Assembly: GCA_022821985.1 (NCBI GenBank)
Contig: JAJECP010000030.1
Location: 1 to 64,000 of the forward strand
Source: Acidimicrobiia bacterium
Lineage (GTDB): Bacteria; Actinomycetota; Acidimicrobiia; Acidimicrobiales; Poriferisodalaceae
DNA: 64,000 nucleotides
Direction of reading: 5' to 3'
In this document: in pieces, positions 9,170 through 17,687 of the stretch
How positions within the stretch are numbered: the stretch's first letter is position 1
Layout: the number at the start of each line of letters is the position of its first letter
Notes under the pieces: generated by a model
The model's database searches: none
Told to the model about the DNA's origin: nothing
The model's input: the letters and a program-made list of their open reading frames with translations, nothing else
Program-made: the position numbers and the translations under genes

Positions 9170-9799
9170 TCAGAACACGATCACCGCTGCGTCGGGTCGG
9201 ATTGCGAGAATCAGCTCGCGGCATCTGCCGACCCGCTCGCCATCGAGCCAGAGTCCGAGCGGCCGGTCGAACCGATGCCACCAGCGCTCCACACGCCGCA
9301 CGGCGATTGCCGGATGCGGCACGTGGGCGCCGGACCGCAGCCGCCGACGGGCCAGCGCTCTTTGGGCCACGCTGAGCCCTGGCTGGTCCAGACCGGTGCT
9401 GAGCACGTGCAGCCGTCCGTCGTTGGGATGGGCTGCGGGTGCCAGTCGCCACGGCCCGAGCGATTCGGCACTCATGGCAACCACGACGGGGCCTCGCCAC
9501 CACGAGTTGCGCGCGATGGCCCCGACGCAAGCCCAGTGCGTCTCGCCGTCCGCAGTTACCTCGATGAGGTCAATGGGCGCTGTTCGCGCGTGTCCGGAAT
9601 GCAGGCGATCCGCACCGCCTGCCGGTGCGCCCACCACGCGCCACAGGTCGCCGCCGACCACGCCGACCGGCGCCGCCGGCGCGTCACCGGTGCGCTGGCA
9701 GGTGGTCAACCGGCGCAATTCGGCATTGCTGCTGGCGATCGGCGCCCCATCGGGCAGCATCGCTGCGGTTCCCCACGGCTCGTTGCGCCGGACCGTCAC
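9170..9799 (-). CDS. Lone diacylglycerol kinase/YegS C-terminal domain protein
   Basis: This 209-residue protein resembles the C-terminal beta-sandwich domain of diacylglycerol/sphingosine-type lipid kinases. Visible marks are WRLAPAAHPNDGRLHVL (equivalent to the APxAxxxDGxLxV strand), a LRSGAHVPHP segment and LWLDGERVGRCRELILAIRP (the D-G-E catalytic-base region). The N-terminal NAD-kinase-like domain with GGDGT is absent. The start is fixed by a GTGA overlap with the upstream helicase stop (GTG at 9799); the frame stays open upstream, but that stretch is antisense-like and Arg-rich. It may bind lipid or work with a separate catalytic partner. That role is inference. Confidence 0.66.
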   Translation of the reverse strand: MTVRRNEPWGTAAMLPDGAPIASSNAELRRLTTCQRTGDAPAAPVGVVGGDLWRVVGAPAGGADRLHSGHARTAPIDLIEVTADGETHWACVGAIARNSWWRGPVVVAMSAESLGPWRLAPAAHPNDGRLHVLSTGLDQPGLSVAQRALARRRLRSGAHVPHPAIAVRRVERWWHRFDRPLGLWLDGERVGRCRELILAIRPDAAVIVF

Positions 9800-12192
9800 G
9801 TGAGCCTGCGCGTGCGTGTCACCACCGGCAACGACACGAAGCCGTCTCCCGGCGCCGCGGTGACAGATTCCCCCACCCGGCCATCGGAGACTCGGGCAGC
9901 TGCAGCGACGACACCGTGGTCGAGTGCCGAACAGGCATCGGCTGCGGTGCGCCGCGTGCGCTGCTGGGAGGCAACGCCTGCGATCCGGTCGACGAGATCG
10001 ATGAGCTGGCGCATCTGGCGAACGAAATCGCCGCCAGAGGGCACTTGGTCGCCCCCCGCATCGCCGTGCCACAGATCGGTGTATGCCGTCCCTCCAGCCC
10101 AGGCATGGGCAATGGCGAAGAAGGCTGCGTCGGGCGCGCGCGACGGCGCCACGCTGTGCTGTCGCTCAGCGCTGTTGATCTGTGACGCCAGCTCGAACAT
10201 GTGCGCTGCCCTCTCGCGGGAGTCGTTGTCGGGGTAGCGGGGCGCCGGCGGCGGCTGGCTGCTGCGATGTTCGTAGGTCAGCACCGACACCAGGCCGGCG
10301 AGTTGAGCGGGCGCCACACCGTCGAAAACGCCGTCGCGCAAGCACAGCACCGTCAGCAGATCGCACTCGTGGAAGACGGACTTCAGGCAGTCACCGGTGG
10401 CGGTCAGCGACCAGCCATCCGCACAGCCGAAGATGTTCAGCACCTCGTTGGTGGCGTCGAGCTGGCGGGCCAGCCCTCCCTTGGCGAGTTTGATCCGATC
10501 CTTCAGACGGCTCACCCGTGCTCCCACGCGCTCGGCGTGACGCTCCGCATCGACGAGTGCCCGGTCGGTGCGGCGGTCGGCAGGCCTGCCGCGCCGGTGC
10601 CGACCCGAGCCCGACGACCTCCCGCGTGCCGATGCGTGCGACTGCGAACGGCCACGACCGCCCCCCATCGACCGCAGTCGTGCCCGGGCCTCGCGCAGCG
10701 CTTTGCGTTCCACCTCGAGTTCCGCGGTCCACTGGCCGACCCGGCGATCAGCCCGCCACTGGGCGAACGATCGCTGCAACAGCTCGACTGCCTCGTCGTG
10801 GGTGCGGCTGGCAATGAGGTTGGCGACCATGTTGTACGTCGGTCGGAATGACGACTCCAGCTCGAAATCACTGCTTGCGACCAAGCGGGCCGTCTCGTCG
10901 AACGCCGTCTGCGGATGCCACAGCGTGTACGCATAACCGGTCTCGTCGATGCCGCGGCGACCCGCCCGACCGGTGAGCTGGGTGTACTCACCCGATGTCA
11001 GCAGCGCAAAGCCCTCTCCGCGGAATCGGCTGAGCTGCTCGATCACCACCGAACGGGCAGGCATGTTCACGCCCACCGCCAGCGTTTCCGTTGCGAACAC
11101 CACTGCCAGCAGTCCGGCCGAGAAGCACTCTTCGATGGCCTCCTTGAAGGCCGGTATCAAGCCTGCGTGGTGGGCCGCGACACCGGCCGTGAGATGCCCC
11201 AGCCACTCGTCGTAGCCGAGCGCGTCGAGATCACTGGCCTCGAGATCCGCTGTGTGCGCCGCCGCGATCTGGCGCACGCGATGCTGCTGAGCGGCATCCA
11301 GAAACGCCGCCCCCTCAGCGACGAGCGTCCGGGCAGCGTCGTCGCAACCCTGACGGGAGAACACGAACACGATCGCCGGCAGCCTGGCGCTGGCAGCCAG
11401 ATGCTCGACGATCTCCGAGCGGCGCGGACGGGCCGGTCGCGCGCCTGCCCGTCGATGCCGGCGCTGGCCGCCGGATCGGGAACGTGCCTGCTCGACTATC
11501 CGTTCGATCTCGGGATTCGGGCGGCCGTCCCGCAGCGTCGGCAGATCCACCAAACGGCGGCTGTGCCGCTCGTAGAGCAGGAAGCGATCTTCCAGGGGCA
11601 CCGGACGCTGTGAGCACACCACCGCCGTGCACCCGCCTGCAGTGGCTTCGACCCACGACGCGAGCTCGTTGGCATTGCTGACCGTGGCCGACAGGCACAC
11701 CAGTCGCATATGCGGCGGCGTGCTGATGATGACCTCTTCCCAGACCGCTCCCCGGTAAGGATCCTGCAGGTAGTGGACCTCGTCCAGCACGGCCATGCCG
11801 AACTGCGCGATGTGCGATGAGCCGGCGTACATCATGTTGCGCAGCACTTCGGTGGTCATGACCACGACATCGGCATCGGGGCAGATGACGTTGTCGCCGG
11901 TGAGCAGGCCTACCCGTTCGGATCCCAGCCAGGAACGCAGCTCGCGCAGCTTCTGGTTCGACAACGCCTTGGTGGGCGCTGTGTAGGCCGCACGTTGGCC
12001 GGCCTCGAGTGTCGCTGCGATGCCGTACTCCGCAACGAGGGTCTTGCCCGACGATGTCGGCGCAGCGACGAGCACCGACTTGCCCCGATCCAGCGCGGCG
12101 AACGCCTCGGTTTGAAAGCCGTCGGGCGAGATGCTCCGTGCACTCAAGAGCTCCGCGAACAGCGTTGGCGCTGCGGTCCCGTTCGCAGTCAC
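9796..12192 (-). CDS. helY: Ski2/Mtr4-like DEAD/DEAH-box RNA helicase (HelY family)
   Basis: Superfamily 2 helicase of 798 residues, probably acting in RNA processing or decay. Motifs in order: AAPTSSGKT (Walker A), LLTGD, DEVHYLQD (DEVH box), LSATVSN (motif III), and in the second RecA domain FVFSRQGCDDA, ATETLAVGVNMPAR and QLTGRAGRRGID (motif VI). A basic linker rich in Arg, Gly and Ser (around RGRSQSHASARGRSSG) splits the C-terminal part, followed by a helical domain. It is shorter than mycobacterial HelY (about 900 residues). The GTG start overlaps the tatC stop as GTGA. The tatA-tatC-helY arrangement is, from memory, typical of actinobacteria. Confidence 0.88.
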   Translation of the reverse strand: MTANGTAAPTLFAELLSARSISPDGFQTEAFAALDRGKSVLVAAPTSSGKTLVAEYGIAATLEAGQRAAYTAPTKALSNQKLRELRSWLGSERVGLLTGDNVICPDADVVVMTTEVLRNMMYAGSSHIAQFGMAVLDEVHYLQDPYRGAVWEEVIISTPPHMRLVCLSATVSNANELASWVEATAGGCTAVVCSQRPVPLEDRFLLYERHSRRLVDLPTLRDGRPNPEIERIVEQARSRSGGQRRHRRAGARPARPRRSEIVEHLAASARLPAIVFVFSRQGCDDAARTLVAEGAAFLDAAQQHRVRQIAAAHTADLEASDLDALGYDEWLGHLTAGVAAHHAGLIPAFKEAIEECFSAGLLAVVFATETLAVGVNMPARSVVIEQLSRFRGEGFALLTSGEYTQLTGRAGRRGIDETGYAYTLWHPQTAFDETARLVASSDFELESSFRPTYNMVANLIASRTHDEAVELLQRSFAQWRADRRVGQWTAELEVERKALREARARLRSMGGGRGRSQSHASARGRSSGSGRHRRGRPADRRTDRALVDAERHAERVGARVSRLKDRIKLAKGGLARQLDATNEVLNIFGCADGWSLTATGDCLKSVFHECDLLTVLCLRDGVFDGVAPAQLAGLVSVLTYEHRSSQPPPAPRYPDNDSRERAAHMFELASQINSAERQHSVAPSRAPDAAFFAIAHAWAGGTAYTDLWHGDAGGDQVPSGGDFVRQMRQLIDLVDRIAGVASQQRTRRTAADACSALDHGVVAAAARVSDGRVGESVTAAPGDGFVSLPVVTRTRRLT

Positions 12193-13034
12193 AGCGTCGG
12201 TCCGGCCGCAGCGGGGCTCTGCTCGCTCTCCTTCGGCGACCGGCGGAATCGGCGCCGCAGCGGGGGTTCACCGCTGCGGCGGCGGAGGACGAGGTAGCCG
12301 ACCAGGATCGACAGCTCGTAGAACACGTACAGCGGCACCGACAGCGCCGCGAGTGTGATCGGATCTCCCGACGGCGTGATGATCGCCGCGCCGGCCACGA
12401 TTCCGACGATGGCGTAGCGGCGGGCCCGATTCAGCTGCCGCGGCTCGACGATGCCGGCGAGCTGGGCGAAGATCAGCACGATCGGGAACTCGAACCCGAT
12501 GCCGAACGCCAGCATCATGAACGTCACCAGGCCGAGGTAGGCACCGGGTCCGAGCAGCGGGTCGACGGCGTCGCCGCTGACTGCGATCAGGAAGTCCAGC
12601 GCCCGTTCGAACGTGAAGTAGGCCAAGACTGCACCGGCCGAGAACAGCACGAACCCCGCAATCACGAACGGGATCGCCCACCGCTTCTCCCGGCGGTCCA
12701 GCGCCGGCGTGATGAACCGCCACAGGTGCCACAGCAGCACCGGCATGGCCAGTACCACGCCCAGGTAGGCCGACACCTTGATGCGGGTGCGGAATCCCTC
12801 CAGCGGCGCGGTGATCACCAGGCTGCACGGCCGGTCGATCTCCTGGGCTACCAGCACATTGCAGTACGGCGGCAGGAATACCTCGCGGAGCAGCCAGTCA
12901 TAGACGATCAGCCCGACGACCATGCCAAGCCCGATGGCCACGATGCTCCAGATGAGCCGGTTCCGCAGCTCGGCGACATGATCCCAGAAACCCATCACCT
13001 CCGGCCGGGGCCGGCGGCGCCACCGGAGCCTCAC
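12189..13034 (-). CDS. tatC: Twin-arginine translocase subunit TatC
   Basis: Integral membrane receptor for folded Tat substrates (281 residues). It has the conserved cytoplasmic N-terminal segment FWDHVAELRNRL, then six hydrophobic segments. FRTRIKVSAYLGVVLAMPV and FGIGFEFPIVLI (with the functionally important F-E region) match the family, as does the ARRYAIVGIVAGAAIITPSGD closing segment. A charged C-terminal tail (RRRFRRSPKESEQ) faces the cytoplasm. The GTG start overlaps the tatA stop, and its stop overlaps the helicase start, so three genes are chained by 4-nt overlaps. Confidence 0.95.
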   Translation of the reverse strand: MRLRWRRRPRPEVMGFWDHVAELRNRLIWSIVAIGLGMVVGLIVYDWLLREVFLPPYCNVLVAQEIDRPCSLVITAPLEGFRTRIKVSAYLGVVLAMPVLLWHLWRFITPALDRREKRWAIPFVIAGFVLFSAGAVLAYFTFERALDFLIAVSGDAVDPLLGPGAYLGLVTFMMLAFGIGFEFPIVLIFAQLAGIVEPRQLNRARRYAIVGIVAGAAIITPSGDPITLAALSVPLYVFYELSILVGYLVLRRRSGEPPLRRRFRRSPKESEQSPAAAGPTL

Positions 13035-13393
13035 GCAGCGCCGTCTCTGGTCGCGTCATCGCCAGCCGGGTCGCTAGCTCTGGGCTGCTTGATCTCGGCT
13101 TGGTCACCCTCCGGCTGTTCCGCTGCAGCGTTCGGCTGCTTGGTCTCGGTATCGGCGCCTTCCAGCTCAACCTCCGAATCAACTGACGCAGCGGGACGGG
13201 CGGGCGGCGATGCAGGTTCGACTATGGGCGGCGAGATCGTGGCATCCATTTCCTGGCGAACGGTGGTCGAGAAGTCGCGCACCTGCCGGAAGGCGCGGCC
13301 GATGCCCCGGATTGCGCCCGGCAGCCGCTTGGGGCCGAGCACGATCAGCGCCACGAGCACGATGATCAGCACCTCGTTGGGCTGCAGGCTCAC
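13031..13393 (-). CDS. tatA: Twin-arginine translocase subunit TatA/TatB
   Basis: Single-span component of the Tat pore (120 residues from GTG 13393). A short hydrophobic helix (EVLIIVLVALIVLG) is followed by the GPKRLP hinge and the amphipathic helix AIRGIGRAFRQVRDF, then an acidic disordered tail. The hinge reads L-G-P-K-R-L-P, so TatA and TatB cannot be told apart with certainty. The start is chosen because an open frame upstream is Cys/Arg-rich and implausible, and because a TACCAT -10 element sits exactly 6 nt before this GTG, as expected for a leaderless transcript. It is first in the tatA-tatC-helY run. Confidence 0.9.
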   Translation of the reverse strand: MSLQPNEVLIIVLVALIVLGPKRLPGAIRGIGRAFRQVRDFSTTVRQEMDATISPPIVEPASPPARPAASVDSEVELEGADTETKQPNAAAEQPEGDQAEIKQPRASDPAGDDATRDGAA

Positions 13394-13399
13394 GGCTCG

Positions 13400-13405
13400 A
13401 TGGTA
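13400..13405 (-). promoter_or_regulatory. Leaderless -10 element (TACCAT) of tatA
   Basis: TACCAT on the minus strand fits the actinobacterial -10 consensus TANNNT and ends 6 nt before the GTG start of tatA. That would place the first transcribed base at or next to the start codon. No Shine-Dalgarno sequence precedes the gene, which agrees with a leaderless message. Confidence 0.5.
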
Positions 13406-13478
13406 GAACCCCGACCCTGCGCAGCGGTTCTGTGCCGCGCACGCACAGGCGGACCCGTGTGCAGCGACTGCTAACCCA

Positions 13479-13757
13479 TCAGAAGGGCAGCACCCGGCGA
13501 GCGGCCCACCGCACCGCCAGGCCGAGCACCCGCTCGGCAGTGGCCTGGCGCAGCGACGGCACGTCCAGGCTGTCGATTGCGGCGCGTGCTCGCATGACGT
13601 CAGCGCGCACCGCCGCAGCGGCATCTGCGATCGACGCCAGGCTCTGGGCCGTCGCACGCAACTCCATCGCCAGCCGTCGGATCATGACGATGCTCACCAC
13701 GGCGAGCACGCCGAAGGCAACGATGGGCAGCAGCCATATCGCCGGCACAAGTGGCAC
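13479..13757 (-). CDS. Small single-span membrane protein
   Basis: A 92-residue protein that I do not recognise. An N-terminal transmembrane helix (about residues 7-26, LLPIVAFGVLAVVSIVMI) is followed by RR, then an Ala-rich helix with heptad-like spacing (RLAMELRATAQSLASIADA, continuing through AAVRADVMRARA) and a basic end. It could be a membrane-anchored coiled coil. Its GTG start is only 9 nt from the divergent GDPD start, so at least one of the two genes must lack a leader or start further in. Confidence 0.55.
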   Translation of the reverse strand: MPLVPAIWLLPIVAFGVLAVVSIVMIRRLAMELRATAQSLASIADAAAAVRADVMRARAAIDSLDVPSLRQATAERVLGLAVRWAARRVLPF

Positions 13758-13766
13758 GATAGAGGC

Positions 13767-14528
13767 GTGCCCCCTCAGCCATTGCCGTCACTGCGCACGC
13801 CTCCGATCGCGTTCGCACACCGCGGCGGGCGAGCGCACGGCCCCGACAATGCCCTTGACACGTTCGCCCTGGCCCTGGATATGGGAGCGACGGGCCTCGA
13901 GACTGACGTCTGGTTGAGCCAGGACGGTCACCCCATGCTGGACCATGACGGCATTGCTTGGCACCGGGGCGTGCGCCGTGCCTTCAGCTCGTTGCAACGG
14001 GAGCGCATCGGTGACGACATTCCCACGCTTGCGGACATGTACAAAGCATGCGGCACCGACTTCGAGCTGTCGGTCGATCTCAAGGACCCGGCGGCGGCAG
14101 ATGCCGTGATCTCTGCTGCTCGTGCCGCGGGCGCGGAGGACCGCCTGTGGCTGTGCCACGGCGACTGGGATCTCCTGGTCGACCTGCGCGGGCGCACGTC
14201 TGCCCACATCGTCGATTCGACCCGGGTGCGGCGCATCAAGGAGGGCCCCGAGCGTCGGGCTGCGGCGATGGCCGTTGACGGCATCGATGCCGTCAACCTC
14301 CCCGCCAAGGACTGGACTGGCGGCCTCGCGGCCCTCTTCCACCGATTCGAACGCCTCTGCTTCGGGTGGGACGTGCAGCACACCCGCCTGGCGACAGCGC
14401 TGCGGGACATGGGCCTCGACGGCCTGTACGGCGATCACGTCGACCGTCTGCTGGCCGGCCTCGAATCATCGAAGACTCCGGGCGGGTCCGCCCCTGCGGG
14501 CGATATCTGCGAGACACAGCCCGCCTGA
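13767..14528 (+). CDS. Glycerophosphodiester phosphodiesterase family protein
   Basis: Probably cleaves glycerophosphodiesters to glycerol 3-phosphate and an alcohol (253 residues). The GDPD signature is present: FAHRGG near the N-terminus (His/Arg), PDNALDTFALALDMGATGLETDVWLSQDG (E-x-D metal ligands) and LDHD (second His). ELSVDLKDP supplies the distal acidic site. No signal peptide is visible, so it is probably cytoplasmic. The start is a GTG with little room upstream. It converges on lepB, separated by a hairpin. Confidence 0.85.
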   Translation: MPPQPLPSLRTPPIAFAHRGGRAHGPDNALDTFALALDMGATGLETDVWLSQDGHPMLDHDGIAWHRGVRRAFSSLQRERIGDDIPTLADMYKACGTDFELSVDLKDPAAADAVISAARAAGAEDRLWLCHGDWDLLVDLRGRTSAHIVDSTRVRRIKEGPERRAAAMAVDGIDAVNLPAKDWTGGLAALFHRFERLCFGWDVQHTRLATALRDMGLDGLYGDHVDRLLAGLESSKTPGGSAPAGDICETQPA

Positions 14529-14550
14529 CCGTGATCGGCGTCGATCGCGG
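14529..14550. terminator. Hairpin between convergent GDPD and lepB genes
   Basis: CCGTGATCG and CGATCGCGG flank a GCGT loop: a 9-bp stem with one G-T pair, starting right after the GDPD stop codon. No T-run follows, as is common in high-GC actinobacteria. Its position between convergent genes suggests a bidirectional terminator. Confidence 0.45.
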
Positions 14551-14560
14551 CGCTGGAGAT

Positions 14561-15151
14561 CTACAAGCCGCCGAGGCGGGTGGGCGGCCAGAAACGTGCA
14601 AATGCCCTCCCAACGATCTCGCTCTCGGGAATCGCGCCGAAGACGCGGCTGTCCTGGCTTGAACGGCGGTTGTCGCCCATGACGAACACGTAGCCGGCAG
14701 GCACCAGCACTGGGCCGAAGTCACGCGTGTACACCTCGGTCGACAGGTAATGCTCATCCACCGGCGACCCATCGATGATGAGCCTGCCATTCACCGCTTC
14801 GACCTGCTGGCCGCCGACCGCCACGACTCGCTTGATGAGCTCTGCAGTCTGCGCCGGTTGCATCGAAGGCGGGGTGCGAAACACGACAACATCGCCGGGT
14901 TCGGGATCCCCGATGCGGTAGCTGAGCTTGGAGACCAGCAGTCGATCCCCGATCTCGAGCACGGGCTCCATCGACTCGGACGGGATGTAGAACGCCGCGA
15001 TGAGAAACGTCCGCATCAGCAGCGCGAGCGTCACCGCGGCCAGCAGCACCCATGTCCACGACAGCAGGCTGCGCGTGCGCCGGCTCATAGCCCGCCGAAC
15101 GAGCGGCTGCCGAGGCGGCGGCAGATCCTCGGGTTCGTCGGGAATGCTCAT
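14561..15151 (-). CDS. lepB: Signal peptidase I
   Basis: Membrane-bound serine/lysine protease that removes signal peptides from secreted proteins (196 residues). After a proline-rich cytoplasmic lead there is one transmembrane helix (SWTWVLLAAVTLALLMRTF). IPSESMEP then carries the nucleophile (Ser60) and LIKRVVAVGGQ the general base (Lys107). The closing box GDNRRSSQDSRVFG is intact. The ATG at 15151 is preferred because it overlaps the DUF3866 stop as ATGA; an in-frame start 45 nt upstream would overlap that gene more. Confidence 0.94.
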   Translation of the reverse strand: MSIPDEPEDLPPPRQPLVRRAMSRRTRSLLSWTWVLLAAVTLALLMRTFLIAAFYIPSESMEPVLEIGDRLLVSKLSYRIGDPEPGDVVVFRTPPSMQPAQTAELIKRVVAVGGQQVEAVNGRLIIDGSPVDEHYLSTEVYTRDFGPVLVPAGYVFVMGDNRRSSQDSRVFGAIPESEIVGRAFARFWPPTRLGGL

Positions 15152-16257
15152 GCCGATGCCGCCAGCCACGCTGCTGCCGCCCCCAGCCACAGGCAAGCCT
15201 GCTCGTCGCTCTCCAGCGGGCGGCCCATGGACCTCACGCTCAGACCGCTGCCAGCAAGGGCATCTGCGACTGCAATCGGCTCTGCTCTGAAGGCCCGCTC
15301 TCCCAGCTCATCGATCCATGAGGCATCGCCCGCCGTCGGGTCGAGCTTGCTGCTCGCCGGGACTGGAACGACGGTCCGAGTGGGCGCCAGCGCTGCCATC
15401 GCCCGAGTGTGATGGCTTATGCCACGGTGCCGTAGGCGCTCGTCGACCGAAGATGCACGTGCAGCCAGCGCTGTCGCCGCTCCGAGCCCGTCCAGCACGG
15501 CTGCGTGGCCGACGAGATCCAGCGCCGAGAAGCCCAATGGGCTCGCAGTGCCGAGGTGCCCTAACCCCGGCGCGACGACCACACGCTGGATGTCCCGCTC
15601 CGCCAGTGCGGCCACGCCAGAGGCAACGGTGACTGCCTCGATGGGGGCCCCGAAGGCCTGCCCAGCACTGACCGCCGTCGCGATCATTCCTTGCTCCAAG
15701 CACGTGGCAGCGAGATCGCTGAGCACGAACGGCAGCGCTCCGCCATCGGTCATGACATAGCCCGGCGCCTCGCCGGAAACACCGTGGACTGTTGCGGCCA
15801 GCGCCAGCGCATGGCTGTGCAGCACGCACAGCACCACCCGCACGCCCGCGAGCGATGGCAGGGCCAGACCGATGTCAGCGGGCCGCGCCTCACGAGGATC
15901 AGCGCCATCGGGCGCTGTCTCTACAAGGGCAGTGCGATCCGTTCCGGCCCCGCCGGCCGCCTCCTCGAATGCGTCGACGGGCAGCTGCTCAGCCAGATAA
16001 CGGGCCTTCATGACGCGCCCCGGCCCCCGGGCGCCCCCGAATGGCGACGTGAGGTTCGTGTGCACCACATGTGCCCCGCCGGTGCCAAGGCCGAGATCCA
16101 TTGCCGACGTGTTCACGAGCAGCTCGTCGCCAGCCGCGACCGGGCCGCACAAGTCCGTGAGCGCATACGCCTCGCTGCCGTCGGACAGGGTCACCCGCGC
16201 CAACCCGGGCCGCACGTCACGCACCTCGGCGGCTCGTAGGCGCGCAAAGCGCGGCAT
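15148..16257 (-). CDS. DUF3866 family protein
   Basis: A 369-residue protein of the uncharacterised DUF3866 family, found in Gram-positive bacteria. Features include an N-terminal strand-rich part (GDELLVNTSAMDLGLGTGGAHVV), a GGARGPGRVMKARY motif, then two alternating alpha/beta parts with GYVMTDGGALPF and VVVAPGLGHLGTASPLGFSAL. The final third has HRGISHHTRAM. No membrane segment or known catalytic motif is evident. It is translationally coupled to lepB by an ATGA overlap and lies 50 nt downstream of pafA. The function is unknown. Confidence 0.82.
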   Translation of the reverse strand: MPRFARLRAAEVRDVRPGLARVTLSDGSEAYALTDLCGPVAAGDELLVNTSAMDLGLGTGGAHVVHTNLTSPFGGARGPGRVMKARYLAEQLPVDAFEEAAGGAGTDRTALVETAPDGADPREARPADIGLALPSLAGVRVVLCVLHSHALALAATVHGVSGEAPGYVMTDGGALPFVLSDLAATCLEQGMIATAVSAGQAFGAPIEAVTVASGVAALAERDIQRVVVAPGLGHLGTASPLGFSALDLVGHAAVLDGLGAATALAARASSVDERLRHRGISHHTRAMAALAPTRTVVPVPASSKLDPTAGDASWIDELGERAFRAEPIAVADALAGSGLSVRSMGRPLESDEQACLWLGAAAAWLAASA

Positions 16258-16307
16258 CTGCTGCTTTCAGCCAGCTGAGCGCCGGCGCACACGGTCCACG
16301 GTGCACA

Positions 16308-17675
16308 TCACAGCGACTCGATCAACTTGTCGACACGCTCGTCGTGCGAACGGAACGGGTCCTTGCACAAGACGGTTCGCTGCGCCTGGTCGTTGAGCTT
16401 CAGATGCACCCAGTCCACGGTGTAGTCACGGCGCCGAGCCTTGGCCTCGCGAACGAACGCCCCGCGCAGCCGGGCCCGCGTCGTCTGGGGCGCTTCCTCG
16501 GTGGCCCGACGCACATCGGCGTCATCCAAGACTCGCTCGACCAATCCGCGTCGCTGCATCACATAGAAGACGCCTCGCGTCGAGTGGACGTGGTGGTACT
16601 GCAGGTCCAGCAGTGCGATGTGCGGGTCGTCGAAGCCGACCCCAGCGCGGTCGGCATAGCTCGTGAGCAGCTTGTGCTTGATGACCCAGTCCACCTCGCG
16701 GTCGAGCTGCAGCGGGTCATCAGCGATGGCTGTCATCACGTGCTCCCACATCTGCAGAGCACGCGACTCCTCCTCGGTGAGATCGTTCGTCTCGGCAAAG
16801 CGCAGGGCTCGTTCCAGGTACTCCGACTGGATGTCGAATGCGCTCACTTCACGCCCATTGGCCAGGCGCACCTTGCGTCTGCAGGTGATGTCGTGGCTGA
16901 TCTCGCGGATCGCCCGGATCGGGTTCTCCAGCGTCATGTCCCGCAGCACCACGGCGGGATCCTCGAGCATGCGCAGCATGAGTGCAGCCGCGCCGATCTT
17001 GAGGAATGACGTGTACTCGCTCATGTTCGAGTCGCCGACGATGACGTGCAGGCGCCGGAAGCGCTCAGCATCGGCGTGCGGCTCGTCGCGGGTGTTGATG
17101 ATCGGGCGGCTGCGGGTCGTCGCGCTCGACACGCTCTCCCAGATGTGCTCCGCTCGCTGGGTAATGCAATACCGGGCGCCCTTGGCCGTGTTGAGCACCT
17201 TGCCTGCGCCGGCGTAGATCTGCCGAGTCACCAGGAACGGGATCAGCACCTCGGCGTAATTCGAGAAGTCGTCAGCGCGGCTGGTCAGGTAGTTCTCGTG
17301 GCACCCGTAGCTGTTGCCGGCCGAGTCGGTGTTGTTCTTGAACAGGAAGATCGTGCCGTTGAACGCCTCCTCGGCCAGTCGCTCGGTGGCGCTGGCAACG
17401 AGCTGTTCGAGGATCCGCTCCCCCGCCCGGTCGTGGCACACCACGTCATAGACGGAATCGCATTCGGGCGTGGCGTATTCGGGATGGCTGCCGACGTCGA
17501 GATACAGGCGCGCCCCGTTTGCCAGGAACACATTGCTGGATCGCCCCCACGACACGACCCGGCGGAACAGGTAGCGCGCCACCTCGTCGGGGCTGAGGCG
17601 CCGTTGTCCCCGCAGTGTGCACGTGACGCCGTACTCGTTCTCGACACCCATGATGCGCCGCTGCACGGCGCTCAC
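16308..17675 (-). CDS. pafA: Pup-protein ligase PafA
   Basis: Ligates the C-terminal glutamate of Pup to substrate lysines using ATP, marking proteins for the proteasome (455 residues). The N-terminus [14 protein letters not shown] carries the nucleotide-site Glu (about E12). [19 protein letters not shown] carries the catalytic Asp (about D60) typical of the carboxylate-amine ligase fold shared with Dop. CHENYLTSR and NTRDEPHAD match the Pup/nucleotide groove. The length matches characterised PafA. It follows prcA by 12 nt, closing the dop-pup-prcB-prcA-pafA run. Confidence 0.96.
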   Translation of the reverse strand: MSAVQRRIMGVENEYGVTCTLRGQRRLSPDEVARYLFRRVVSWGRSSNVFLANGARLYLDVGSHPEYATPECDSVYDVVCHDRAGERILEQLVASATERLAEEAFNGTIFLFKNNTDSAGNSYGCHENYLTSRADDFSNYAEVLIPFLVTRQIYAGAGKVLNTAKGARYCITQRAEHIWESVSSATTRSRPIINTRDEPHADAERFRRLHVIVGDSNMSEYTSFLKIGAAALMLRMLEDPAVVLRDMTLENPIRAIREISHDITCRRKVRLANGREVSAFDIQSEYLERALRFAETNDLTEEESRALQMWEHVMTAIADDPLQLDREVDWVIKHKLLTSYADRAGVGFDDPHIALLDLQYHHVHSTRGVFYVMQRRGLVERVLDDADVRRATEEAPQTTRARLRGAFVREAKARRRDYTVDWVHLKLNDQAQRTVLCKDPFRSHDERVDKLIESL

Positions 17676-17687
17676 CGTACTTCCGAT

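Noticed and set aside
7839-9803. 654-codon plus-strand open frame opposite the ThyX-like gene
   Set aside because: Antisense mirror. The minus-strand product shows recognisable motifs and coupled starts, while this one has none and degenerates into low-complexity sequence.
9800-10072. Upstream extension of the lipid-kinase-like gene
   Set aside because: It lies wholly inside the helicase coding region and is Arg-rich; the GTGA junction at 9796-9799 fixes the start.
9140-10237. 365-codon plus-strand open frame across the lipid-kinase-like gene and helicase end
   Set aside because: No motif or ribosome-binding site. It crosses two minus-strand genes joined by a GTGA overlap.
13394-13657. Upstream extension of tatA by 88 codons
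   Set aside because: The extension is Cys/Arg/Pro-rich and unlike TatA; the GTG at 13393 has a -10 element at leaderless distance.
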